NCBI RefSeq assembly: GCF_018446385.1 | Contig: NC_055987.1 | Location: forward strand, 85,183,418-85,247,417 | DNA length: 64,000 bases | Direction: 5' to 3' | Source: Zingiber officinale | Lineage: Eukaryota; Streptophyta; Magnoliopsida; Zingiberales; Zingiberaceae | Shown: in pieces, positions 22,435 through 33,341 of the stretch | Numbering within the stretch: position 1 is the first letter of the stretch | Layout: the number at the start of each line of letters is the position of its first letter | The notes under the pieces: model-generated | What the model was told of the DNA's origin: nothing | What the model saw: only the letters and a program-made list of their open reading frames with translations | Databases searched by the model: none | Made by a program: the position numbers and the translations under genes

Positions 22435-22837
22435 TGTTGGGCGTTATACTTGGCAGACGAAAGGGTTCGTCCCTTTCGCTGCTGCAAACGCCAGGGAGAC
22501 GAAGGGGCGTCCTTTCCCCTTCGTCTTCCTTAGCCTTCTTATAAGAGGCGTCCAAGTGCAGATCGAGAGAGAGAGAGCTTTTAGCGAGGTGATCAGGGAG
22601 CATCGAGAGATCGTGGGAGAGCAAAGGGAGAGCATTCGGCTGGGATTTGGTTCGTGAACTTTGAAGCACTTTCCGGTTGCTCCGTGATCGTGCTTCCGAC
22701 AGCGGCAACCTCTTCGTCGACCGCCGGCGTCTTCGGTTGCGGTTCTTCGGGAGATCACTGTGAGTGTTTATAATTACCGCATCGTTTTATTTTATCTTTG
22801 TATTGTTTTAGTTTTCATGCTCTCAAAACTACCAACA
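22435..22837 (+). repeat. 5' LTR of the Copia element
   Basis: TGTTGGGCGTTATAC to AAAACTACCAACA. A TATA-like TATAAGAG lies at 22540-22547. A strong splice-donor word GTGAGT starts at 22760. Confidence 0.95.
22540..22547 (+). promoter_or_regulatory. TATA-like box
   Basis: CTTATAAGAGG, about 105 bp into the LTR, repeated in the 3' LTR; a plausible promoter giving a short U3. Confidence 0.45.
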
Positions 22838-22838
22838 A

Positions 22839-22850
22839 TGGTATCAGAGC
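22839..22850 (+). other. Primer-binding site (initiator tRNA-Met)
   Basis: TGGTATCAGAGC one base after the LTR. Confidence 0.92.
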
Positions 22851-22951
22851 ATGTATAGTTTTGACAGTATGGAAATCGACGCGAAAAAGCTCGCGTTTTT
22901 TCTTCTTCTGTCGCGAAGAAGAAGATGAACAGTAACACTGTTCATCGATTG

Positions 22952-23211
22952 AATCGATTGATTAATCGATTCAAAATCGCGAACAGTGCACAATTTTTGT
23001 TTGTTTTAATCGTTTGTTCAATCGATTCAAATATTTGAATCGATTGATAAAGAATTGAATCGATTCAATTGATGACACAGTGCCTTACTGAATCGATTCA
23101 CGAATCGATTAAAGAAAAAAAAATGCATGAACAGTGTCATTTTACGAAGCACAGTGAGTTACGTTTATTTTCTTGCACTTGAATCGATTCAAGAGCAGGC
23201 ATGAATCGATT
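22952..23211. repeat. AATCGATT cluster, nine perfect copies, in the leader
   Basis: Nine perfect AATCGATT by my count, most as TTGAATCGATTC, interspersed with GAACAGTG/CACTGT words. Unlike the clusters at 805 and 20991, this one lies in transcribed leader RNA downstream of the PBS. Confidence 0.85.
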
Positions 23212-24027
23212 CAAGAAGAAAAAAAAGGAAAACATAAACAGTACTTTTGATCAAGCACTGTAACAAAAAACGTGAAAAAAAAAATGCATGCATGTTTTTT
23301 TTTCTTTCTTCTTCACGTACATGCACAGTAGAGATTAATTAAATATATTTATTAATTAAATAAATACATAAGAAATGTATTATTGATTAATAAATAAATA
23401 TATTTAATTAATTTATGGTTCAATTTATCAAAAATGGAACCAGACCAACTTGTCCAATCAAACCCCGGTCTGGTTTAAATTATTAGTTAATTTAAGCAGA
23501 CCAATTTGATTCAATAATATATAAAGCTGGTTCAAATTATTTGTTGGTTTAACCAGCTCAGTTTATTATTGAATTAATAAGGGTGATCTTGACTACAGAA
23601 GTTGGGCTGATCAAATATGACCGGATTAGTTTCGTTGTGTCAAAATTTGATCAGAAACATTAGATTTGTTCTAATGATTCAGACTTAATCCAATGGGCAT
23701 TGGATAAATCAAACGGACCTGAGTTTGATTAATAAGTCTGTGATTGACTCAAATGAGCTTAAACGAAAACAGAACATAGGTCCAATTAGATTAGTTCTAA
23801 TGAGGACAATAGATTAAGCTTAAGATTCGGATTCATGATCAACCAATCCAATGTGTCAGTCACATGAGACTCCCCAAAATAAGGAAATTTGTTTTTCTTA
23901 ATTGCTTGTGTATACTGTATATTTTGTTCTATATGTAGGAATTGAATTTGACCGGTTTTGTACTGGTCAGTCGGTTTTGTACTGACATCATGTTTTTCAA
24001 TTCCAGATACAAAGAACGATATACACG

Positions 24028-24690
24028 ATGACTGGTCGCTATGAACGACAACATGAGCTGTGGGAGGAGATCAAAAAGCTAGAATATGACCCGGATCACG
24101 GAGTCGGTAGGCTTATTGGTCAGCTCGATTGGTTGTTCTGGAATCTCGAGCAAGAAGGGTATCCAGTTCAGGAAACAGAAAGAAGATTTTCTCTGGTTTA
24201 TTCATTATCGGAACATCTGAGGCAGATAGCATTCCAACTTTGGGATGATTCTGATGGGCACATCTCATACTCAGAGATGTGCAGACAACTACTTCATCTG
24301 CAATGGGGTCCTGATGAATCTGAAGAGGATCCAGAAATGGAGTCTGAAGATTTAGAGGAGGATCCAAATCCTATAGAATCTGAAGATGATCCTGAAATGA
24401 ACCTTGAAGAATTTGAAGAGGATCCAGAAATGGATCCTGAAGATTCTGAGGAAGATCCAGAGATTGATTCCGAGGACGATCCAGAGATGGATCCTGAGGA
24501 AGATCTAGAGATGGATCCCGAAGGATCAGAGGAGGATCCTCAGGAGTGTGTAGAAGATCCAGAGATGGATCTGATGGATACATCTGAGGCTGATCCACCT
24601 ATCATAGAATCTAGGATGAACGGGATGCAATTACCCACTGCTCTAGCATTTATCCTAGTGGGAGTAGTGCTAGCTTATCTAGTTTATTAG
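24028..24690 (+). CDS. Extra ORF: Gag-like, acidic, tail-anchored protein (220 aa)
   Basis: An intact frame between leader and gag, same strand. Residues 26-92 align with residues about 132-197 of this element's Gag with one gap: matching hydrophobic spacing, GY at 44-45, SL at 59-60. So it resembles the capsid C-terminal region. Residues 95-190 are an acidic repeat of EEDPEMDPE-like units. Residues 203-220 (PTALAFILVGVVLAYLVY) are hydrophobic and reach the C-terminus, as in tail-anchored membrane proteins; there is no signal peptide. It is not in gag's frame (384 nt separate them). Role unknown; particle docking to a membrane or a copy-number control decoy are inferences. A captured host gene is the less likely alternative. 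Confidence 0.85.
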   Translation: MTGRYERQHELWEEIKKLEYDPDHGVGRLIGQLDWLFWNLEQEGYPVQETERRFSLVYSLSEHLRQIAFQLWDDSDGHISYSEMCRQLLHLQWGPDESEEDPEMESEDLEEDPNPIESEDDPEMNLEEFEEDPEMDPEDSEEDPEIDSEDDPEMDPEEDLEMDPEGSEEDPQECVEDPEMDLMDTSEADPPIIESRMNGMQLPTALAFILVGVVLAYLVY

Positions 24691-25074
24691 TGTTCTGTTT
24701 GCTGTCGTTATGTACGAGCAGTGTTAGCTCGTTTAGATTTTGAGTCATGTAATAATTTCTGTTGTTTTGTACGAACAGAATTATATAATAAAAGTTATGT
24801 TATATGTTAACTAACTTGGAAATGATTAGTTCATTTCATGATATGATTAGTTCATATAAATATGATTCGTTCATATAAAATGATTTGTTCATTAGTTGGG
24901 ATATGTGTAATATAATTGATCAGTGTTGATTAGATTAGAACATACAAATGATGAGTGGAAACAATGTTATCACTTGATTTTGTAAACTAACTCTAATTTA
25001 CACTGAGTCAATAAATAGTTGCACATATATGAATTACACTGAAATAATAAATAATTTGTTTATTTATGTAGATC

Positions 25075-25915
25075 ATGACAACTAAAAACATCATAGCTGA
25101 ACTCAATAGGGGTGAGAAATTATATGGGGATAACTACAAAATCTGGCACCTCAAGATACAATATGTTCTTGAGGAACAAGAAGTTCTTGAGGCTGTAAAC
25201 CAAATCATGGAGGAACCGGTTGATGGTTCCACAGCACAGCACAGACGTGACCTTGATGCCTATAAGGCATGGAAAAGGAAGGACTCCATTGCTAAGGGTA
25301 TATTGATTAGTTCAATGGTGGATGACCTGGTATTTGAGTATGAGCCATTACCATCGGCTCATGCCGTCTGGGTAGCCCTTAGAGAGAAGTACAGTGGAGT
25401 CAGTCTGAGTAAGCTCCGTCAGCTAACTATCAAGTTTGATAGTTGTAAGAAGCGCTCGAATGTTACCATGGCCCAACATCTCAGGGAGATGGGTAACATG
25501 ATTCGAGAGCTGAAGACTGCAGGTTATACGTTGACCGATGAATAGCAGGTTCAGGCAGTTATCCGTTCCCTTCCTGATTCTTGGGAAACGATGAAACAGA
25601 ACCTGACCCATAGTGAGAGTATCAAGACTTTCACTGATGTCTCACGCCATGTGGAACTTGAGGCGGAGAGGATTGAATCCGCAAGGATTTCGAGTCAAGC
25701 TTTTGTAGCTGAAGGTTCTGGTTCCAAGAATAAGAACAAGTTGTTCAAGAAAGGAAAGGGGAAAGGAAAGGAGATTAATGTTGTTGCTGCGAAAAACCAA
25801 ATCAAGAAGAAAGGAAAGAAAAATGGACAAAAACCTAGGAGCAAGTTGACATGCTTCAACTGTGGCAAGAAGGGTCATTTTGCTCGGGATTGTACTGAGC
25901 CTAAAAAGGTAAAAA
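25075..25915 (+). pseudogene. Gag of the Copia element, one premature stop
   Basis: It starts MTTKNIIAELNRGEKLYGDN at an ATG 3 nt after the 3' splice-site-like TTTATTTATGTAG. It is a Copia Gag (UBN2-type) with YKIWHLKIQYVLEE, the capsid region and a CCHC knuckle CFNCGKKGHFARDC at 25852-25893. A TAG at 25543-25545 interrupts the frame after residue 156, where CAG would continue it; the frame is otherwise open to the knuckle and beyond. Gag would build the particle. Confidence 0.9.
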
Positions 25916-27042
25916 CAATTTTGTCTTCTTTCCACGAGCAATATGTTGCAAGTACAGTGTTGTTAGCTGATTCGTATCCTTTGTGGATTGTAGATTCAGG
26001 AGCAACGAATCACGTAGCTCGTGATCGAGCTACATATGTGGAGTACCGTCGGGTACCAGCTGACAACCAATGGATATATGTAGGAAACAATGCAAGAATA
26101 GAAGTCAAAGGAATTGGCACTTGCAAGCTCAACCTACGTGGTGGAGGCACCTTGTTTCTACATGATGTCTTGTACGCTCCTGAGATTCGACGGAATCTGG
26201 TTTCCGTCATTTGTCTTCTAGATTTAGGTTACAATGTAAATTTTTATAGCCGTTGTGTGGAACTTTGAATTAACTCTGTGTTAATTGGATATGGTTATGT
26301 AACAAATGGTTTTATGGTTCTTGATGTAGAACCAAATAATAATAGTTGTTTTTCAAACATTGCTCTTACTAGTAATGCTGATGTAAATGATGAAATTTGG
26401 CATACTAGATTGGGACATATAGGACAAGAACGAATGAATAGATTAGCTAAGGAGAGCCTCTTAGGTACTCATGCTAAGATTAACTTGTCTATATGTGAGC
26501 ATTGTCTTATTGGAAAGACGACTAGGAAACTATTTGGTAAGGATATTAGGGTTGAATCACCATTGCAATTAATTCATTCGGATATTTGTGGTCCAATGAA
26601 TGTGAAGGTTAGAAATGGGAGTTCTTATTTCATTCCATTTATCGATGACTTCACACGTTTTAGTCATGTGTATTTGATTTCTCACAAATCTGAAGCATTA
26701 GATTACTTTATTCATTACATGAACGCAGTTGAGAATCAATTGGAACGTAAGGTTAAAACCTTGCGCACTGACCGTGGAGGAGAATATTTGTCTGATCAGT
26801 TCAAGACAATGTGTAATGAAAAAGGGATTATTAGACAACTAACTATCCCTGGAACTCCACAGCAAAATGGGGTTGCTGAAAGAAGAAATAGGACTCTTCT
26901 TGAAATGGTTAGGTCTATGATGGCGCAGGCTAATTTACCAATCTCCTATTGGGGAGATGCATTATTAGTTGCGACCTATATACTTAACAAAGTGCCTTCA
27001 AAACCAGTTCCATCTACCCCACATGAACGTTGGCGGATCTGA
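25916..27042 (+). pseudogene. Protease and integrase of the Copia element
   Basis: In frame with gag. WIVDSGATNHVARD (DSGA, 25993-26004) is the Copia protease site. A TGA at 26266-26268 breaks the frame. Next come the integrase zinc region (WHTRLGH, then CEHCLIGKT) and core with HSDICGP, RTDRGGEY and NGVAERRNRTLLE, so all three catalytic acidic residues are present. The frame ends at 27042 through a frameshift near 27035. Confidence 0.9.
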
Positions 27043-29049
27043 GTAATCTGAGACCTTGGGGGTCAGCTGCCTACGTTCATGATAAGACTCACGAATATGG
27101 AAAACTAGGACCCAGAGGTAAGAAGTGTATCTTTATAAGGTACTCTGAGACCTCTAAGGGTTATGTTTTTATTGGTGAGCGACAAGATGGAACCATCTCT
27201 GAGATAGAGTCAAGAGATGCTACTTTTCTAGAAACTGAGTTCCCAACACGAGGTGAAGTTGATAAGACAATTCCTTTATATGAGATAGAGGAGGAGGATA
27301 ATGTTCCTTTATCAACAAATCAGGAGATGCCTGAATCTAGTCAACCGAGTGGGAGTAATTTGCCACTGAATGAGTCAGTTTCTCAACAGTCAAACCTTCG
27401 AAGAAGTAATCGTCAGATTATTCCTCGGAGAAGGTTTGATATTGAGAATGAGGCATTAATGGTTCTCCCAGTTGACGATGAGGAACCTCGAACAGTTGAG
27501 GAAGCTATGAGCAGCTCAGTCAGAAAAGAATGGAAAGTTGCAATGGATGAAGAAATGGAGTCAATGAGAAAGAATCAAGTTTGGGATTTAGTCGATCTTC
27601 CTCCGGGCCGAAGGGCTATTGGGAATAAGTGGATTCTCAAAGTAAAGAGGAAAGCAGATGGATCGATTAATCGATACAAAGCTCGATTGGTTGCAAAAGG
27701 ATATACCCAAATGGAGGGTATTGACTTTGAAGAGACATTCTCCCCAGTTGTGAAGTTTGTGTCAATACGTGTCATCCTAGCTATAGTAGCACACTATGAC
27801 ATGAAATTACATCAGATGGATGTAAAAACGACTTTCCTTAATGGTAATCTTGACGAAGAAATCTATATGGTACAACCAGAAGGTTATATTGCTGAAGGCC
27901 AAGAGAAAAGAGTATGTAGACTTCGGAAGTCTATATATGGGCTAAAGCAAGCGTCAAGACAATGGAACATAAGATTTAATGAAGTAATATTATCTTATGG
28001 TTTCGAAATGATCAATGAAGATCATTGTGTTTACCTAAGAAAGGAAAAAAGGAAAGCTTGTCATTTTATCATTATATGTTGATGATATGCTAATAGCTGG
28101 AAGTGACATAAAGAGTGTGATAGAAGTTAAAAGTTGGCTTTCATCACAATTTGACATAATAGATATGGGAGAAGCAGAGTACATCTTAGGAGTGAAGATC
28201 GTTAGAGACCGATCAAAGAGGCTTTTGGGTTTGTCTCAAGAAGCTTATATCACTAAGATGCTGCAACACTTCAATATGTCAGATTGTAATATTGAACAGA
28301 CGCCTATTGCAAAAGGTACTGTTTTGAGCAAAAGTATGTATCTCAAGACTCCTGAGGAAATAGCCGAAATGAAGAAGAAACCATATGCCAGTGCTATTGG
28401 TAGTTTGATGTACACTATGTTGTGTACTCGTCCCGATATAAGTTATGTTGTTGGCTTAGTTAGTCGTTTCCAGTCAAACCCAGGATCGAGACACTGGAAA
28501 GCGGTGAAGAGGATATTTAGATATCTTAAAGGAACAGCTGATTATTGCCTCTGTTTCCAAGGATCATATATGAGCCTAAGTGGCTACTCAGATGAAGATT
28601 GGGCAGGGGACCTTGATGACAGAAAATCCACATCTAGCTATGTCTTCTTGCTGAATGATGGCGCCATCTCATGGAACAGCAAGAAGCAGGCTTGTGTAGC
28701 CTTGTCGACAATGGAAGCTGAGTATGTGGCTTGTGCAGCGGCTGTGCAAGAGGCTGTTTGGCTAAGAAGGTTCCTGAAGCATCTGAGAATTGCTGAGGAT
28801 AGTGGGAGTCCTGTTACAGTGTACTGTAACTGTCAAGCTGCAATAGCTTTTTCCAAGGATCCCAAATATCACAGCAAAGGCAAGCATATAGAAATTAAGT
28901 ATAATTTTGTAAGGGATATTGTTGACAAGAAAAAGATTATTCTTGAGTACATCCCTACACGGAATATGCTTGCTGATCCTTTTACTAAGCCATTGACTAA
29001 AGAGTCATTTCATGGGTATATGAAGTCTTTGGGACTTCGGAGAATGTAA
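27030..29049 (+). pseudogene. Reverse transcriptase and RNase H of the Copia element
   Basis: The first stretch (27030-28082) runs from the integrase tail (LRPWGSAAYVH) into RT: NKWILKVKRKADGSINRYKA, RLVAKGYTQ, QMDVKTTFLNGNLDEEIYM. A frameshift near 28065 falls just before the catalytic YVDDM (28075-28089). The second stretch (28087-29049) has the RT end and RNase H (GYSDEDWAGDLDDRKSTS, STMEAEYVA) and ends naturally in SLGLRRM. Frame damage means no working polymerase from this copy. Confidence 0.9.
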
Positions 29050-30293
29050 CAATTGTAAAGACATTTTGATAAATGAAAATTTCCATGATCTATTCAGTGT
29101 ATATGTCTTGGTTACATTCGAATAAAAGTCTCGATAAGCATGTTGGCAGATTGGGATTGGTCCACTCACATGGACAATCATCTCTATTTGTTGAGTACGA
29201 ATAGAGGTAAGACCGTTGCTTATGGGACAACTTTTGTAGCTGTGAATAGAGACATACCCATAAGTTAAGGTCGCCTTGATATTTGTGTCAAGATGAGATC
29301 ATTTGTGTAATGATTAGAGTAAATGCACCCACCATTTACTAAATCTGCTTGAAGCCAGATTAGAATTCATATGTTGAATTCAGGATTAGACATTAGGAAT
29401 GTCTAGATCATAATCTGTACGATGTTAAAATTAGGATAAACATGCGCTCTTTTTGGTAAAGAGAATAACATCGTAGCATGTGATTCATACCACATGTGCT
29501 ATGGCGACAAGAAGGGTTGTAGGAGAATGGATCCCTGCTTTTCTACTATGTGAGACCCTTGAGATTATAAGTTAATCTCGATTTTACCCTAAGTGACTAT
29601 TTAGCTGTCTACTTGAAGTTCTGATCAGTGTCTGCTACTTTAGCATGTTTCCTATTGGCTATGGATGATTCGGTCTATGGAGCATAACTAGGAAAGCAAC
29701 TGATTAGAGTGAATGGATTCTAGCTAAAAAGGAAGATTAAGATTTATTTACATCTGCGACATTTATTCACTGGTACCGGTTACATTTTTAGTTCAGTACA
29801 TAAAATGTAATTGTGAATAATTTGTTTGATTGGAGGTGTTGAACATGCTCTTGACATATGGTCAATATGAGGGATTAGAGATGTTCATGATGATATAAAT
29901 AATTTAATCTGGGGTAAAGGCAAGCCATTTATGTCTTTGATTCGTTCTATGGACATTTATGTCTCTGACTTGTTCTATGGAGCAGCTAAGTAAGGTGTGA
30001 CAATCTTCTTAGCAATTGAATGCTCACTGTGCTTGCTGTCGCACGAACCATTTTCCCTAATGTATGGAATGGATGTTCTGATCTGGTCTTTGTGACTTGA
30101 TCCTCATAAAGTCTGTGTGACTTATTTGGTCTTTGTGACTAAATTTTGCTCTGGTCTTCGTGACTTGATCCTCATAAAGTCTTCGTGACTTATTTGGTCT
30201 TTGTGACAAATTTCGCTCCGGTCTTCGTGACTTGATCACCTTGTAGTCTATGTGACAGACATAGTCTATGTGACCATATGGATTGACTTGAAC
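29050..30293 (+). other. Non-coding 3' region of the Copia element
   Basis: No open frame of interest; the reverse-strand frames are chance. It ends with the repeat at 30084-30280. Confidence 0.6.
30084..30280 (+). repeat. 67-69 bp tandem repeat of GTCTTYGTGACTT words
   Basis: Copies start at 30084, 30153 and 30220; the last is partial. Each is itself made of three GGTCTTTGTGACTT-like words separated by GATCCTCATAAA and ATTT(T)GCTC. It lies just before the polypurine tract. Confidence 0.85.
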
Positions 30294-30303
30294 GAGTGGG
30301 AGA
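30294..30303 (+). other. Polypurine tract
   Basis: GAGTGGGAGA immediately before the 3' LTR. Confidence 0.8.
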
Positions 30304-30706
30304 TGTTGGGCGTTATACTTGGCAGACGAAAGGGTTCGTCCCTTTCGCTGCTGCAAACGCCAGGGAGACGAAGGGGCGTCCTTTCCCCTTCGTCTTCCTT
30401 AGCCTTCTTATAAGAGGCGTCCAAGTGCAGATCGAGAGAGAGAGAGCTTTTAGCGAGGTGATCAGGGAGCATCGAGAGATCGTGGGAGAGCAAAGGGAGA
30501 GCATTCGGCTGGGATTTGGTTCGTGAACGTTGAAGCACTTTCCGGTTGCTCCGTGGTCGTGCTTCCGACAGCGGCAACCTCTTCGTCGACCGCCCGCGTC
30601 TTCGGTTGCGGTTCTTCGGGAGATCACTGTGAGTGTTTATAATTACCGCATCGTTTTATTTTATCTTTGTATTATTTTAGTTTTCATGCTCTCAAAACTA
30701 CCAACA
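30304..30706 (+). repeat. 3' LTR of the Copia element
   Basis: Same length as the 5' LTR with about four substitutions, for example GAACTTTGAAG against GAACGTTGAAG. Confidence 0.95.
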
Positions 30707-30711
30707 CCAAG

Positions 30712-31363
30712 TACATCTGAACCAAGGTCAAAACTTGTGCATGATTTATTAATTAACATTCTTTTGCCTGTGAATAAAGATGATGTTCTGTAACTAAAAT
30801 CAATAACCAACATAGTGTTCCTTCGACAGGGGAGATAAATTACATCAATTGCCTCGATAGATAGAGATAATCATTACTTCAGAGAGATGAAGTTAGATAG
30901 CATTAATGAGTTGAACTTGTTGAGTTTGATTAAACGATTATAAATTTCATATCTTTATAATTAAACAAATCCTTGAGAATATCATGAATCAAAAGAACTA
31001 TTTTTTTTTCTTTGTGATGTAATTCAATTAACTTTGCAATGAATTTTTAAGAAAATGAAATAAGGAAAATCATGGCAAGAAGCTAATATATTAACATAAT
31101 AAAATATCCTAACTGTAGTGAAAAAAGAACGAAACTAAAATTTTATAGTGAGCAATATAATTGCTGAAAATATAAGAGTTATACGGTCTTCAAACTAGTA
31201 TTCTAGTTTCATAAACTTAGGAATTCATTTGTATAAATATATAGATAGAGATAAATGTACATTACACATCATACATATATTAATGTCTATAAAATTATTT
31301 ATACAAAGTTCAAGAGATAACAAAAAAGATGCAAATTACACATGCTTACATACATAAAACAAA
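30712..31363. other. AT-rich spacer between Copia element and WAK-like gene
   Basis: No gene seen. It would contain the 3' untranslated region of the minus-strand kinase gene. Confidence 0.4.
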
Positions 31364-32589
31364 TTACCTAGCACAATTTTGTGACCACATGAGCTCCTTC
31401 TCATAGCTATAATTCCTAGAATTTCCTTGACTTATGTGATTCATCAATTCTGAGGAAGATTGAGATGACATAGTGAGTAAACATTCAATTTCCTCGTTGC
31501 CTTCTGGTATACAATCTCCTTTCCTTTTCATTCTAGTCTTTCTCATACTTTGCAATTTATACTCAACTTCCTTCATTGAAGGCCTTTTTGCACCTTTCAA
31601 ACTCAAGCATGTTTCTATCAAACTACTTATTTCAAGAAACTCTGGCTCTGTCCCTTCTTGCAAAACACGTTCTTCTACCAAATCAAACAATGTGTTCTCT
31701 CTTTTTGCTTGAAAGAAATTCATTGCTAGATTTTGTTGTGACTCAATATTAGTTGAGTATATAGGCTTCTTTCCTGTTAAAAGTTCAAGAAGAATAATTC
31801 CAAAGCTATAGACATCACTTTTCTCTGTCAACTGACTAGTTTGATAATACTCCAGATCCAAGTACCCAAAGGTACCGTGTATGGCAGTAGTTATATGTGT
31901 TTGATCAAGAGGAATAAATCTTGATGCTCCAAAGTCTGATACCTTCGCCTTAAATGTATCATCTAAAAGAATATTTGATGACTTCACATCCCTATGGAAA
32001 ATAGATATAGAAGCCGCTGAGTGTAAATAGGCAAGTGCTCCGACAGATTCTGTGGCAATTCTAAGACGATCATCCCAGGATAATTTGGATTCACCTTGTG
32101 AAACATGAAGATGATCTGAAAGGGTCCCATTGGAGATAAATTCATAAACCAACAAAGGAACTTCAGTTTCTAAACAACATCCAAAAAGCTTAACTACGTT
32201 TCTATGATTGATTTGAGAAAGAACCGCAACCTCATTTATGAATTGATCAATCTCACTTTTTTTAACAGTTTTTGACTTTTTTATGGCAACAACTCGTTGA
32301 TATGATAGAATCCCTTTGTAAACAGTACCATGTCCTCTCCTTCCAAGTATTCGAGTTTCATCAAAATTGTTTGTTGCCTTTTCTATCTCTTCCAAAGAAA
32401 ATATAGTTGTTCTCTCATCAACATGGTCACTTGTAGAGATTAATTGTTGAAGCAGTAAACCATGATTTTGATGAAAATTCCTTTGTCTGATTTTCTTTAG
32501 ATTTCTTTGCTTCCATTTCTTTCCTACGATGACCAATGTTACACAGAGGAGCAAGAGACTTGTTCCAATGCTAGCACCAAGGATGACAC
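31364..32589 (-). CDS. WAK-like exon 4: transmembrane and kinase domains
   Basis: The exon opens with GVILGASIGTSLLLLCVTLV, the membrane segment, then a basic juxtamembrane stretch. Kinase landmarks: LGRRGHGTVYKG loop, VAIKKSK lysine, FHRDVKSSNILLDD, SDFGASR, GTFGYLDLEYY, SDVYSFGIILLELLTGKKP. Compared with the usual WAK loop the second glycine is arginine, and the usual proline in DPEY is leucine. Catalytic Lys, HRD and DFG are intact. Whether it is active is uncertain. Confidence 0.88.
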
Positions 32590-32698
32590 CTGCACAAAAT
32601 TGATTTATTACCTTTTATTTTAATTTAGTTGTACATATATATAATTATATAAATGTTAGTCTTATGTAAATAAAATGTATTTGAAACTAGGGATTTAC

Positions 32699-32848
32699 CC
32701 AATATAAGAGCATTCCTTCTGTTGGGGAGGCATGTTCCTTCGATAGGATCACCAGATGTTCCCCTAGGACATGTGCACCTGTAACTTCCTTCTGTATTTA
32801 TACAATCTCCGGTGCAAACTTTTGTAGTAGAATTACATTCATCAATAT
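32699..32848 (-). CDS. WAK-like exon 3: calcium-binding EGF domain
   Basis: 150 nt. With the preceding base it begins DIDECNSTTKVC and continues GSYRCTCPRGTSGDP, the EGF_CA pattern that precedes the membrane segment in WAKs. Acceptor ATTTTAG, donor TTGG/GTAAAT. Confidence 0.88.
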
Positions 32849-33341
32849 CTAAAATTCCATAACACTTTGTCAATACATTATACATCACATGTTTATAATA
32901 TAAATTATATATACCTAAGTTTCCATTGATAAAGTTTAAATGCCGTTTCCAGCTTTCAGAATATATTCAATTATTACAATTCTATCAGTATTTTATATAA
33001 AATAAATAAATATTATATACATATATATAAGTATTATTATTTTATATAAGTACATTAATTTGTAATATTAAATAAATAATTGAAATTATTGTATTATAAT
33101 AAGATTTTAAATAAATAAAAATGTGAACATTTTATATCATTAATCAACTATTTATTTTTATCAGTATTGTTTTATCATTAATCAGTATTTATTTTTATCA
33201 GTATCATTAATCAGTATTGATTTATTATTAATCAATAGATATAAATAATACAGCTATATACTATTTAATAATTACAATTTTTTCTTTTACATATAAAATG
33301 CATATCTTGAAAAAGTGAGAAATTAAAGATGTTTTTAGTAC

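Larger units (their letters stand above)
22838..24027 (+). other. Long leader of the Copia element
   Basis: No open frame of note and many short ATGs. It holds the hairpin ATGAACAGT-AAC-ACTGTTCAT (22925-22945) and the AATCGATT cluster. TTTTTCAATTCCAG ending at 24006 is a good 3' splice site 21 nt before the extra ORF. Confidence 0.7.
22435..30706 (+). mobile_element. Ty1/Copia element with an extra ORF upstream of gag
   Basis: Two 403-bp LTRs (about four differences, 99% alike), perfect CCAAG duplications (22430-22434, 30707-30711), PBS, 1.2-kb leader, an extra 220-aa frame, gag-pol in Copia order (Gag, protease, integrase, reverse transcriptase, RNase H), a 1.2-kb 3' region and a polypurine tract. 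The insertion is young, yet gag-pol has two in-frame stops and two frameshifts while the extra frame is intact. The clade within Copia is not assigned. Confidence 0.95.

Noticed and set aside
24028..24690. Captured host gene fragment
   Set aside because: The in-register match to the element's own Gag favours internal duplication; kept as a less likely alternative.
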